NCBI GenBank assembly: GCA_035632095.1
Contig: DASQHM010000134.1
Coordinates: 1 to 9,049, forward strand
Direction: 5' to 3'
Length of the DNA stretch: 9,049 bases
Source: DASQHM01 sp035632095
Lineage (GTDB): Bacteria; Pseudomonadota; Alphaproteobacteria; Ferrovibrionales; Ferrovibrionaceae
Under the pieces are notes generated by a model that was not told the origin of the DNA, made no database searches, and saw only the letters and a list, made by a program, of their open reading frames with translations. Below are positions 1 to 5,843 of this stretch, one piece after another (within the stretch, counting starts at the first letter, position 1; every line of letters begins with the position of its first letter). Made by a program: the position numbers and the translations under genes.

Positions 1-397
1 GGCGGCGCCCGACGATGCGGCGGAGCTTGTCAAGAAACGCTCGCATCTCATGGAGACAAACGAGGATCACTTCAAGCCGTACATCAACTACATGAAGGGC
101 CGCATCGACTTCAGCCCATCCCTGGCGGACGAAGCCAAGGCGGTCGTCGCCAACGCCAAGGAAATCCCGAGCCTTTTCCCGCCCGGCTCGACGACGCCCA
201 AGTCCCGGGCAAAACCCGAGATATGGCAGAATTTCGACGATTTCCAAACCAAGGCGAAGGGCCTGGAGACTGCGGCGGGGAAGCTTGCCGAGATCTCGGC
301 GAAGGACGACAAGGACGCAATCGGCGCGCAGCTCCGGGTGGTCGGGAAAGCTTGCGACAACTGCCACGACTCCTATCGGGCGCCTGAGAAAGACTGA
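1..397 (+). CDS. Cytochrome c-556 / cytochrome c' family protein, 5'-truncated
   Basis: A periplasmic four-helix-bundle c-type cytochrome (CytC_2 family). The frame is open from base 2 to the TGA at 395-397, giving 131 visible residues. That is about a full mature domain, so only the signal peptide and start lie outside the window. The heme-binding CDNCH (codons from base 353) lies near the C-terminus, the hallmark of this family; class I cytochromes carry it near the N-terminus. Visible features include KKRSHLMETN in helix 1, a LFPPGS turn, and PEIWQNFDDF before helix 3, closely resembling Rhodopseudomonas c-556 as I remember it. The Met encoded at base 50 falls where c-556 proteins have their axial Met ligand, so low-spin c-556 seems likelier than NO-binding high-spin c'. 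That ATG is therefore internal, not the start. The diheme cytochrome downstream suggests a shared periplasmic electron-transfer role. The family is clear; the function is not. Confidence 0.9.
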   Translation, partial: AAPDDAAELVKKRSHLMETNEDHFKPYINYMKGRIDFSPSLADEAKAVVANAKEIPSLFPPGSTTPKSRAKPEIWQNFDDFQTKAKGLETAAGKLAEISAKDDKDAIGAQLRVVGKACDNCHDSYRAPEKD

Positions 398-448
398 AGC
401 CGCCCGCGACGAACTCCGAATCCGCGAACGCATTGCCCGGACGGCGCG

Positions 449-473
449 CCGGCGCATGGAATAAGTGCGCCGG
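449..473 (+). other. GC-rich hairpin 1 between the cytochrome genes
   Basis: CCGGCGCA (449-456) and TGCGCCGG (466-473) form a perfect 8-bp stem around a 9-base loop. It lies 51 bases after the stop of the c-556 gene. No T-run follows, so it is not a canonical intrinsic terminator, but it could stabilise the 3' end of the cytochrome transcript or attenuate read-through. The pairing is seen in the sequence; the role is inferred. Confidence 0.45.
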
Positions 474-493
474 TCGCGCGGTACTATGGACAT

Positions 494-526
494 GCCGGCC
501 GGTTCGTCTTGTGGACATCGGCCGGC
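494..526 (+). promoter_or_regulatory. GC-rich hairpin 2 just upstream of the diheme cytochrome ribosome binding site
   Basis: GCCGGCCG (494-501) and CGGCCGGC (519-526) form a perfect 8-bp stem around a 17-base loop. Each arm is preceded by GGACAT (488-493 and 513-518), so the region also reads as an imperfect direct repeat with a 25-base period. It ends 8 bases before the GGAGGG that serves the TTG start at 547. TACTAT at 482-487 could be a -10 element starting transcription near the first arm, but I see no convincing -35. It could act as a leader structure or a dyad operator. Confidence 0.35.
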
Positions 527-534
527 CAGCGAAC

Positions 535-540
535 GGAGGG
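535..540 (+). promoter_or_regulatory. Strong ribosome binding site that fixes a TTG start at 547
   Basis: GGAGGG sits 6 bases before the TTG at 547. Upstream in-frame candidates at 433 and 511 (GTG) lack such a site and would place a Cys/Trp/Arg-containing stretch before the signal peptide. This supports TTG 547. Confidence 0.65.
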
Positions 541-546
541 CAAGGC

Positions 547-1455
547 TTGGCGCGCTTGGTTGCTGCGGTGCTGACAGCGGCGATTGCGATGGCGGGAACG
601 TGGCGGTCGGCACCGGCCGCGGAGAGCGCCGAAAGCCAGGCCGAATTGGCGGCCCGGGGCGCCTATCTGGTTCGGGCCGCCGGATGCATCACCTGCCACA
701 CGGACGAAAAGAGCCACGGCCCGCCGTTTGGCGGCGGGCGTGCCATTCCGACGCCCTTCGGCACGTTCTACAGCCCCAATATCACGCCGGATCGCGCGAC
801 AGGCATAGGCGCCTGGAGCGACGCCGATTTTCTCGGCGCTTTGAAGCGCGGCGTGCGGCCCGACGGCGCGGCGCTGTTCCCGGCATTCCCGTATACGACG
901 TACACGCGCATGTCCGACCGGGATGCGCTGGCGATCAAGGCCTACTTGTTTTCCCTGCCTGCGGTAAAGCGCGCCAACAAGGCGCACGACGTATGGCCCT
1001 TCGCCTGGCGGTTTCCGGTCGTGTTCTGGAAATGGATGTTCTTCAAGCCGGGCGAGTTCGAGCCCGACCCGAAGGCGTCCGCCGAGGTCAATCGCGGCGC
1101 GTACCTGGTCAACGCGTTGGCCCATTGCGGGGAGTGCCACACGCCGCGCAACGTCGCCGGGGGACTTGAGCTCAGCAAGTTCCTTTCCGGCACGCCCGAC
1201 GGTCCCGAAGGCGAGCGCGCGCCCAACATCACGCCCGACAAGGAGACCGGCATCGGAAAGTGGGACAAGGACGACCTGGTGGAACTGCTGAAGGATGGGC
1301 GGAAGCCGAATTTCGACAATGTCCAGGGAACCATGGGCGCGGCGATCAAGGACGGGTTCAAGTACCTGACCGACGCCGACTTGAATGCCGTCGCCGCATA
1401 TGTGCTGTCGCGACCGCCGATCGCGCATCGCGTGCCTCGAAAATCCGGCAAGTAG
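547..1455 (+). CDS. Secreted diheme cytochrome c (alcohol/aldehyde dehydrogenase cytochrome-subunit type)
   Basis: A 302-residue periplasmic or membrane-associated electron carrier with two class I cytochrome c domains. From the TTG at 547 the protein opens with a short basic start and a hydrophobic signal peptide ending near the Ala-rich APAAES (about residues 22-27). Domain 1 has CITCH at 47-51 and a likely axial Met at 122 (YTRMSD). Domain 2 has CGECH at 194-198 and a likely axial Met at 263 (QGTMGA). Both domains carry the PNITPD signature seen in cytochrome subunits that accept electrons from periplasmic or membrane-bound dehydrogenases. Known three-heme subunits are longer, so this is the two-heme form. 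No partner dehydrogenase is in the window, so the electron donor is unknown; the upstream c-556-type cytochrome may be a partner. An alternative start at 433 would add 38 residues that do not look like a signal peptide. Confidence 0.9.
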   Translation: MARLVAAVLTAAIAMAGTWRSAPAAESAESQAELAARGAYLVRAAGCITCHTDEKSHGPPFGGGRAIPTPFGTFYSPNITPDRATGIGAWSDADFLGALKRGVRPDGAALFPAFPYTTYTRMSDRDALAIKAYLFSLPAVKRANKAHDVWPFAWRFPVVFWKWMFFKPGEFEPDPKASAEVNRGAYLVNALAHCGECHTPRNVAGGLELSKFLSGTPDGPEGERAPNITPDKETGIGKWDKDDLVELLKDGRKPNFDNVQGTMGAAIKDGFKYLTDADLNAVAAYVLSRPPIAHRVPRKSGK

Positions 1456-1491
1456 CGCGCACCGGCGCAGCGCCTGAAAAGGCCACCTGTG

Positions 1492-1520
1492 TTGCCCTGA
1501 ACCGGCGGGCGTACTAGTCT
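1492..1520 (+). promoter_or_regulatory. Possible promoter for the LysM-domain gene
   Basis: TTGCCC (1492-1497) and TAGTCT (1515-1520) are 17 bases apart and lie 34 bases upstream of the TTG start at 1554. The -10 is weak. The 98-base gap after the cytochrome gene would also allow transcriptional read-through, so this is a tentative call. Confidence 0.25.
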
Positions 1521-1553
1521 GCCGCGTCCATCGAACACCGAGGCAACGAAATC

Positions 1554-2618
1554 TTGCGCGGCAGTCTCGCAATCGTGCTTTTGGCGGCGCTTGGCGCGGC
1601 GCTGATCCTGGTTTTCTGGATCGTCCGGCCGACGGAACTGGTGCGCAACGCCCCGCGGCCGGCGGAACAGACCGCCGGCGCGGGTCCGGGGGCGGAAGGT
1701 CCGCCGGCGCCGGGCAAGGCGGAAGGCCCCAAACCGGCCGCGACCGAAGCAATCGCCCTGCCGCCGAGTTTCGATGTGGTCCGCATTACTCGTAACTGCA
1801 CGGCGGTCATCGCCGGCCGCGCTACGCCGGGCGCGCTGGTGGCGGTCAAGGCGGCGGACAAGGAAATTGGCCGCATCACCGCCGACGCCCGCGGCGAATG
1901 GGTTCTGGTCCCAGACCTGCCGCTTGAAGCCGGTACGCGGCAGCTGACATTGCTCGCGACCCTGAACGGTCAGCCTCCGGTCGCGTCCGACGAGGTGGTT
2001 GTCGTGGTGGTTCCCGATTGCGGCCCCGGCCACAAGGACACCGGCGAACAGGCCATTGCCGTGCTCATGCCGCATCAAGGCTTCAGCCGCTTGATGCAGG
2101 TGCCGGCGGGCCAGGGCGGCAGCGGCGGCGCAACCGCCCTCGGCCTGGACACGGTCGACTACGATGAGCGCGGGGATTTGTCGCTCACCGGCCACGCCAA
2201 GCCAAAATCGCTGGTCGAGGTCTACCTGAACAATCAGCCGGTCGGCACAGCGAAGGCGGACGAGCAGGGGCATTGGCAATTGCGGCTCGGCAACAAGGTC
2301 GAGCCCGGCATCTATACGCTGCGCGTCGATCAAGTCGAAGACACCGGCAAGGTCGTGGCCCGCGTCGAGATGCCGTTCAGCCGCGCGTCGCCGGCGGAAA
2401 TCGCCAACAATCCGGAACCGTTCGTCGTGCAGCCCGGCAACAGTCTTTGGCGGATCGCGCGCCATGCCTATGGCGAAGGCGTGATGTATACGGTGATCTA
2501 CTCGGCCAATCGCGATCAGATTCGCGATCCGGACCTGATCTATCCGGGTCAGGTCTTCAAGCTGCCGCCAAGCGGCGAAGGTGCGTCGAAGACGACAGTC
2601 GTGAAGCCCGGCGGCTGA
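1554..2618 (+). CDS. Membrane-anchored Ig-like/LysM domain protein
   Basis: A 354-residue envelope protein. An N-terminal hydrophobic segment (about residues 5-24) acts as an uncleaved anchor or signal. It is followed by a Pro/Ala/Gly-rich linker (about 26-70), two Ig-like beta repeats (about 73-154 and 197-276) and a C-terminal LysM domain (about 290-339, from FVVQPGNSLW to GQVFKLP). LysM domains bind N-acetylglucosamine in peptidoglycan, so the protein probably spans from the inner membrane to the wall. The Ig repeats are recognisably related: each has an ALV/SLV-V strand, an IG/VG turn, then AD-x-x-G-x-W. Only two cysteines (82 and 156) are present, bracketing the first repeat, and could form a disulfide. 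The start is TTG, preceded by GAGG at 1540-1543; no better ATG exists before the membrane segment. This architecture is common and poorly characterised in alphaproteobacteria. I see no enzymatic domain. Confidence 0.85.
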   Translation: MRGSLAIVLLAALGAALILVFWIVRPTELVRNAPRPAEQTAGAGPGAEGPPAPGKAEGPKPAATEAIALPPSFDVVRITRNCTAVIAGRATPGALVAVKAADKEIGRITADARGEWVLVPDLPLEAGTRQLTLLATLNGQPPVASDEVVVVVVPDCGPGHKDTGEQAIAVLMPHQGFSRLMQVPAGQGGSGGATALGLDTVDYDERGDLSLTGHAKPKSLVEVYLNNQPVGTAKADEQGHWQLRLGNKVEPGIYTLRVDQVEDTGKVVARVEMPFSRASPAEIANNPEPFVVQPGNSLWRIARHAYGEGVMYTVIYSANRDQIRDPDLIYPGQVFKLPPSGEGASKTTVVKPGG

Positions 2619-2633
2619 GCGGCCTTCGGCGGG

Positions 2634-3062
2634 TCAGGCGCCGCCCATGCTCAAGTCGCGGGCCAGCTTCAAATGCGGCTGGGCACGCAGCAGCAGGACC
2701 GTGATGCCGGCGACGATGTGCGCAGGCTGGAGCGGCTGAGCGATCACGGACGCACCGACCAGCCGTAGACGGCGGTCCGAGCCGATCTCGAAATGGCAAT
2801 GCGCATCGGTGCCGCGCTGCTGCACGAGAGCGAGAAACCGCTCACGCTTCGGCTTGTGCTCGGCCGTATAGGGCAAGACACCGAGGTCGCCGGCGATCCG
2901 CAAGACCAGATCGCCGCCGTCAGCGACGACGCTGCCGTGAAAGCGCACGCCGGACCACTGAAAGCCGAAGTTCAGCGGCGGCTTCGGCATGAGCTGCAAC
3001 AGGCCCGCCTCCGCGTCGGCCAGCACCTGATTCAAGTTGGGAAGAGATCCGGTTTCGATCAT
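2634..3062 (-). CDS. Uncharacterised small protein
   Basis: A 142-residue protein that I do not recognise. It begins MIETGSLPNLNQVLADAEAG and contains an SGVRFHGSVV strand, a charged EHKPKRERFLALVQQ helix and HFEIGSDRRLRL followed by a long hydrophobic helical tail rich in Leu, Val and Ala. It has no signal peptide, no clear membrane segment and a single Cys. The alternation of an N-terminal helix, several strands and C-terminal helices faintly recalls the YbjN / secretion-chaperone fold, but that is only a guess. The ATG at 3062 is preferred: AAGGGAG lies 15 bases upstream, which is rather far, while a TTG at 3116 would add 18 Arg-rich residues without a ribosome binding site. The stop is 15 bases from that of the convergent LysM gene, and the gene diverges from the exporter gene. 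Its independent orientation and clean fit between neighbours support it as real. Confidence 0.65.
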   Translation of the reverse strand: MIETGSLPNLNQVLADAEAGLLQLMPKPPLNFGFQWSGVRFHGSVVADGGDLVLRIAGDLGVLPYTAEHKPKRERFLALVQQRGTDAHCHFEIGSDRRLRLVGASVIAQPLQPAHIVAGITVLLLRAQPHLKLARDLSMGGA

Positions 3063-3175
3063 GCGCCTGCTTGCGCGCTCCCTTGGCCGGCGCGTCGCTG
3101 TCCAGCCGGTGCGCAATGCAGCACGCGGGCGTTTAAGGTTCGGTAAAAACGAGGGAATTTCCGCGACCGCTGCGC

Positions 3176-3182
3176 TATATAA
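3176..3182 (+). promoter_or_regulatory. Possible -10 element for the Atm1 exporter gene
   Basis: TATATAA (within CTATATAAG) stands out in an otherwise GC-rich stretch 24 bases before the ATG at 3206. The spacing would start transcription near 3188, downstream of which only the ATG at 3206 has room for a ribosome binding site. I see no good -35 at 16-18 bases. The region between the two divergent starts (3063-3205) also holds an A/T-rich patch at 3131-3160 of unknown role. Confidence 0.35.
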
Positions 3183-3192
3183 GCGTCGTGAC

Positions 3193-3198
3193 GAGGGG
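3193..3198 (+). promoter_or_regulatory. Ribosome binding site that selects ATG 3206
   Basis: GAGGGG lies 7 bases before the ATG at 3206. An in-frame GTG at 3188 would start only a few bases ahead of this site and lacks one of its own, so the 611-residue form is preferred over the 617-residue one. Confidence 0.7.
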
Positions 3199-3205
3199 AC
3201 TGAAC

Positions 3206-5041
3206 ATGCGGGCTCACGGGACTGCCGCGCCGGACGAGAGTAAGGAGCACCGGCGCAACCATCTGCAGACGTTGCGCAACCTTACGCCGTACCTCTGGCC
3301 GAGGGGATTGCTCAGCCTGAAAGTCAGGGTGGTGCTGGCGCTGACGCTGCTCATGGCGGCGAAGATCACCAACGTCTACGTGCCGTTTCTCTACAAGGCC
3401 GCCGTGGACCAGCTCGACGTCCGGTCGGGCTTGGTGATCGCAGTCCCGATCATGGTGATCCTGGCATACGGCGGCGCCCGCATACTTGCGCAGACGTTCG
3501 GAGAATTGCGCGAGGCGGTGTTTGCCAAGGTAGCGCAGCATGCCGTCCGCACCATCGCGCTTGGCACGTTCGAGCATCTGCACCGCCTCAGCCTGCGCTT
3601 CCATCTCGAGCGCCAGACCGGCGGCATCAGCCGCGCCATCGAACGCGGCACGGCCGGGATTCAGTTCCTGCTCAGCTTCATGATCTTCAATATCCTGCCG
3701 ACCTTGTTCGAGATCGGTCTGGTATGCGGGATCCTGCTGGTGCGATATGACGCGGCGCTCGCCGGCGTGACTTTCGTCACCATGATGCTCTACATCGGCT
3801 ACACGTTGAGCATCACGGAGTGGCGCATCAAGTACCGGCGTGAAATGAATCAGCGCGACACGGAGGCCAATTCGCGCGCCATCGACAGCCTCCTCAATTA
3901 CGAGACCGTCAAATACTTCGGCAACGAGGCGCACGAATCGCGCCGGTACGACCGTTCGCTCGAGCGCTATCAGCGCGCGGCGGTCATGAGCCAGCAGACG
4001 CTCTCCGTGCTCAATATCGGCCAGGGCTTCATCATCGCCGCCGGACTGGTCGCCGTGATGACGCTTTCGGCGCAGGCGGTGGTGGCGGGCCGCCAGACGC
4101 TTGGCGACTTCGTGCTGGTGAATACCTTCCTGATCCAGCTTTATATGCCGCTCAACTTCCTCGGCGTGGTGTATCGAGAGATCAAGCAGAGCCTGGTCGA
4201 TACGGAGAAGATGTTCGCGCTCTTGCGGGTGAACGCGGAGATCGAGGATGCGCCGAACGCGCCGCAGCTCCATGTCTCGCGGGGCGAGATCGTGTTCGAT
4301 CGCGTGGACTTCGGGTATGACCCGCGCCGGCCGATCCTGCATCAGGTGAGCTTTACGGTGCCGCCGGGAAAGACGGTCGCCATCGTCGGGCCGTCCGGTG
4401 CCGGCAAGTCGACCATCTCGCGCATCCTGTTCCGGTTCTACGACGTTGCCGGCGGGCGCGTGCTCATCGACGGCCAGGACATCCGCCAAGTGACGCAGCA
4501 ATCGCTGCGCGCGGCCATCGGCATCGTGCCGCAGGACACGGTGCTGTTCAACGACACCATCCGCTACAACATCCGCTATGGGCGGCCCGATGCGACCGAC
4601 GAAGAAGTCGAGACGGCGGCGCGGCTCGCGCGCATCGATCGCTTCATCGGCGAGTTGCCGGATCGGTGGTCGTCCATGGTCGGAGAGCGCGGCTTGAAGC
4701 TGTCGGGCGGCGAGAAGCAGCGCGTCGCCATCGCACGCACGATCCTGAAGCAGCCGCGCATCCTTCTGTTCGACGAAGCCACGTCGGCTTTGGACTCCCA
4801 CACCGAGAAGGAAATCCAGGCCTCGTTGCGCGAAGTTTCGGCCGAACGAACCACGCTGGTCATCGCGCACCGGTTGTCGACCGTAGTGGATGCCGACGAG
4901 ATACTGGTGCTCGAACAGGGGCGGGTCATGGAGCGCGGGCGGCATCACGACTTGCTGGCCCGGAATGGCCGGTACGCGGCCATGTGGGCGCGCCAGCAGG
5001 AGGCGGCCGATTACCAAGCCAAGCTCGAGGCGGTCGGATAG
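3206..5041 (+). CDS. atm1: Atm1-family ABC exporter (permease fused to ATPase)
   Basis: A 611-residue half-transporter that should dimerise in the inner membrane. Six membrane helices lie at about 40-62, 75-97, 152-178, 183-205, 268-292 and 300-322. The nucleotide-binding domain follows: Walker A GPSGAGKST (395-403, Lys401), Q-loop Gln443, signature LSGGE (499-503), Walker B ending Asp523-Glu524, and H-loop His555. All catalytic residues are present. The permease carries the Atm1/ABCB7 hallmark NYETVKYFGNEAHESRRYD (231-249). R207, R211, N270 and Q273 appear to match the glutathione-contacting residues of Novosphingobium Atm1, from memory with a one-residue offset. Family members export glutathione-linked compounds, tied to Fe-S cluster maturation in mitochondria and heavy-metal tolerance in bacteria; the substrate here cannot be read from sequence. 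psd and pssA follow after 109 bases on the same strand. Confidence 0.92.
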   Translation: MRAHGTAAPDESKEHRRNHLQTLRNLTPYLWPRGLLSLKVRVVLALTLLMAAKITNVYVPFLYKAAVDQLDVRSGLVIAVPIMVILAYGGARILAQTFGELREAVFAKVAQHAVRTIALGTFEHLHRLSLRFHLERQTGGISRAIERGTAGIQFLLSFMIFNILPTLFEIGLVCGILLVRYDAALAGVTFVTMMLYIGYTLSITEWRIKYRREMNQRDTEANSRAIDSLLNYETVKYFGNEAHESRRYDRSLERYQRAAVMSQQTLSVLNIGQGFIIAAGLVAVMTLSAQAVVAGRQTLGDFVLVNTFLIQLYMPLNFLGVVYREIKQSLVDTEKMFALLRVNAEIEDAPNAPQLHVSRGEIVFDRVDFGYDPRRPILHQVSFTVPPGKTVAIVGPSGAGKSTISRILFRFYDVAGGRVLIDGQDIRQVTQQSLRAAIGIVPQDTVLFNDTIRYNIRYGRPDATDEEVETAARLARIDRFIGELPDRWSSMVGERGLKLSGGEKQRVAIARTILKQPRILLFDEATSALDSHTEKEIQASLREVSAERTTLVIAHRLSTVVDADEILVLEQGRVMERGRHHDLLARNGRYAAMWARQQEAADYQAKLEAVG

Positions 5042-5068
5042 GCGACTTGCCGCGGCCTCCGCAAGGGG

Positions 5069-5097
5069 CTTAACCTCCGGCCCCTCCCTCATTAGAG
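5069..5097 (+). promoter_or_regulatory. Weak candidate promoter for psd-pssA
   Basis: CTTAAC (5069-5074, one mismatch from the alphaproteobacterial CTTGAC) is followed after 17 bases by TTAGAG (5092-5097). The -10 match is poor, so the call is tentative. Transcription from here would include the G/C-rich leader at 5113-5146. No terminator is visible after the exporter gene, so read-through is also possible. Confidence 0.25.
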
Positions 5098-5112
5098 TGC
5101 GCTTGCGAAAAG

Positions 5113-5146
5113 GGCCCCCCTGAAGGGGCGGTGGCCGAAAGGGGCC
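5113..5146 (+). promoter_or_regulatory. psd leader with mutually exclusive hairpins over the ribosome binding site
   Basis: GCCCC (5114-5118) can pair with GGGGC (5125-5129) across a 6-base loop, leaving the AAAGGGG ribosome binding site (5138-5144) free. Alternatively GGCCCC (5113-5118) can pair with GGGGCC (5141-5146), which would bury that site, and GGCC (5133-5136) can pair with GGCC (5143-5146). The complementarity is seen directly; a switching role is inferred. It matches no riboswitch class I know. Confidence 0.35.
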
Positions 5147-5150
5147 GCGG

Positions 5151-5843
5151 ATGGATATGTTGCGGATAATGCTGGTGCCGATCCACCGGGAGGGCTGGCG
5201 GTTCATCGCCATCTTCGCCCTGGCGACGCTGGTGCTCTATTGGTTGGCGACGCCGCTCGGATGGCTCGGCCTGTTGGCGACCTTGTGGTGTGTCTATTTC
5301 TTCCGCGATCCGCCGCGCGTAGTGCCCTTGCGCGCCGGATTGATCCTGAGCCCGGGCGACGGCGTCGTGCGCATGATCGACAAGGCGGTGCCGCCGGCGG
5401 AACTCGACATGGGACCGGATCCGCGGTTGCGCATTTCGATCTTCCTGAATGTCTTCGACGTGCACGTCAACCGCATTCCGGCCGACGGCAGGATCGCCGC
5501 GCTCGCCTATCGACCCGGCAAGTTTCTGAACGCGTCGCTCGATAAGGCGTCGGAGGAAAACGAGCGTCAGGCGATCCGCATCGATCTCGGCTACGGGCGG
5601 GAGATCGCCGTGGTGCAGATCGCAGGACTGGTGGCGCGCCGCATCGTCTGCGACCTGGAGGACGGACAGGTGGTGCGGGCCGGCGAACGGTTCGGCATCA
5701 TCCGCTTCGGCAGCCGGTGCGACGTCTATCTCGACGACGGCATGGTGCCGCTCGTCATTCCGGGTCAGCGCGCGATCGGCGGCGAAACTGTCCTGGCCGA
5801 TGCGGAAAGCACCGAAGCGGCGCGGACGGGCGAGGTGCGCTGA
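5151..5843 (+). CDS. psd: Phosphatidylserine decarboxylase proenzyme
   Basis: A 230-residue membrane-bound pyruvoyl enzyme that converts phosphatidylserine to phosphatidylethanolamine plus CO2. Hydrophobic residues about 16-51 (one hairpin or two short spans) anchor it in the inner membrane. SPGDG carries Asp70 and NVFDVHVNR carries His105, matching the Asp/His that with the serine drive self-cleavage in the family. GIIRFGSRCDVYL contains the processing site: cleavage between Gly187 and Ser188 would give a 187-residue beta chain and a 43-residue pyruvoyl alpha chain. The FGSR form and short length are typical of the small alphaproteobacterial type, whereas E. coli Psd (LGST) is about 320 residues. 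ATG 5151 has AAAGGGG six bases upstream; ATG 5157 is possible. pssA begins at the next base after the TGA, so the two enzymes of the pathway are co-transcribed. Confidence 0.95.
   Translation: MDMLRIMLVPIHREGWRFIAIFALATLVLYWLATPLGWLGLLATLWCVYFFRDPPRVVPLRAGLILSPGDGVVRMIDKAVPPAELDMGPDPRLRISIFLNVFDVHVNRIPADGRIAALAYRPGKFLNASLDKASEENERQAIRIDLGYGREIAVVQIAGLVARRIVCDLEDGQVVRAGERFGIIRFGSRCDVYLDDGMVPLVIPGQRAIGGETVLADAESTEAARTGEVR

Noticed and set aside
50..52. ATG at 50 as the start of the first cytochrome
   Set aside because: The frame continues upstream with sequence that fits helix 1 of the family, and this Met aligns with the heme ligand position rather than a start.
449..473. Intrinsic terminator for the first cytochrome gene
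   Set aside because: The stem is strong but no T-run follows, so it was kept only as a hairpin of unknown role.
942..2465. A 507-codon open frame on the minus strand opposite the diheme cytochrome and LysM genes
   Set aside because: It covers two clear secreted-protein genes and the gap between them, and its translation shows no domain or plausible start context.
2793..3146. A 117-codon plus-strand frame within the uncharacterised minus-strand gene
   Set aside because: It has no ribosome binding site and a charged, featureless product. The minus-strand frame has better spacing to both neighbours and a more protein-like hydrophobic pattern.
3059..5212. A 717-codon open frame on the minus strand opposite the exporter and the start of psd
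   Set aside because: It lies antisense to an exporter with every ABC motif intact. The translation is rich in Arg, His, Asp and Glu with no recognisable domain, the usual product of reading a GC-rich gene backwards.
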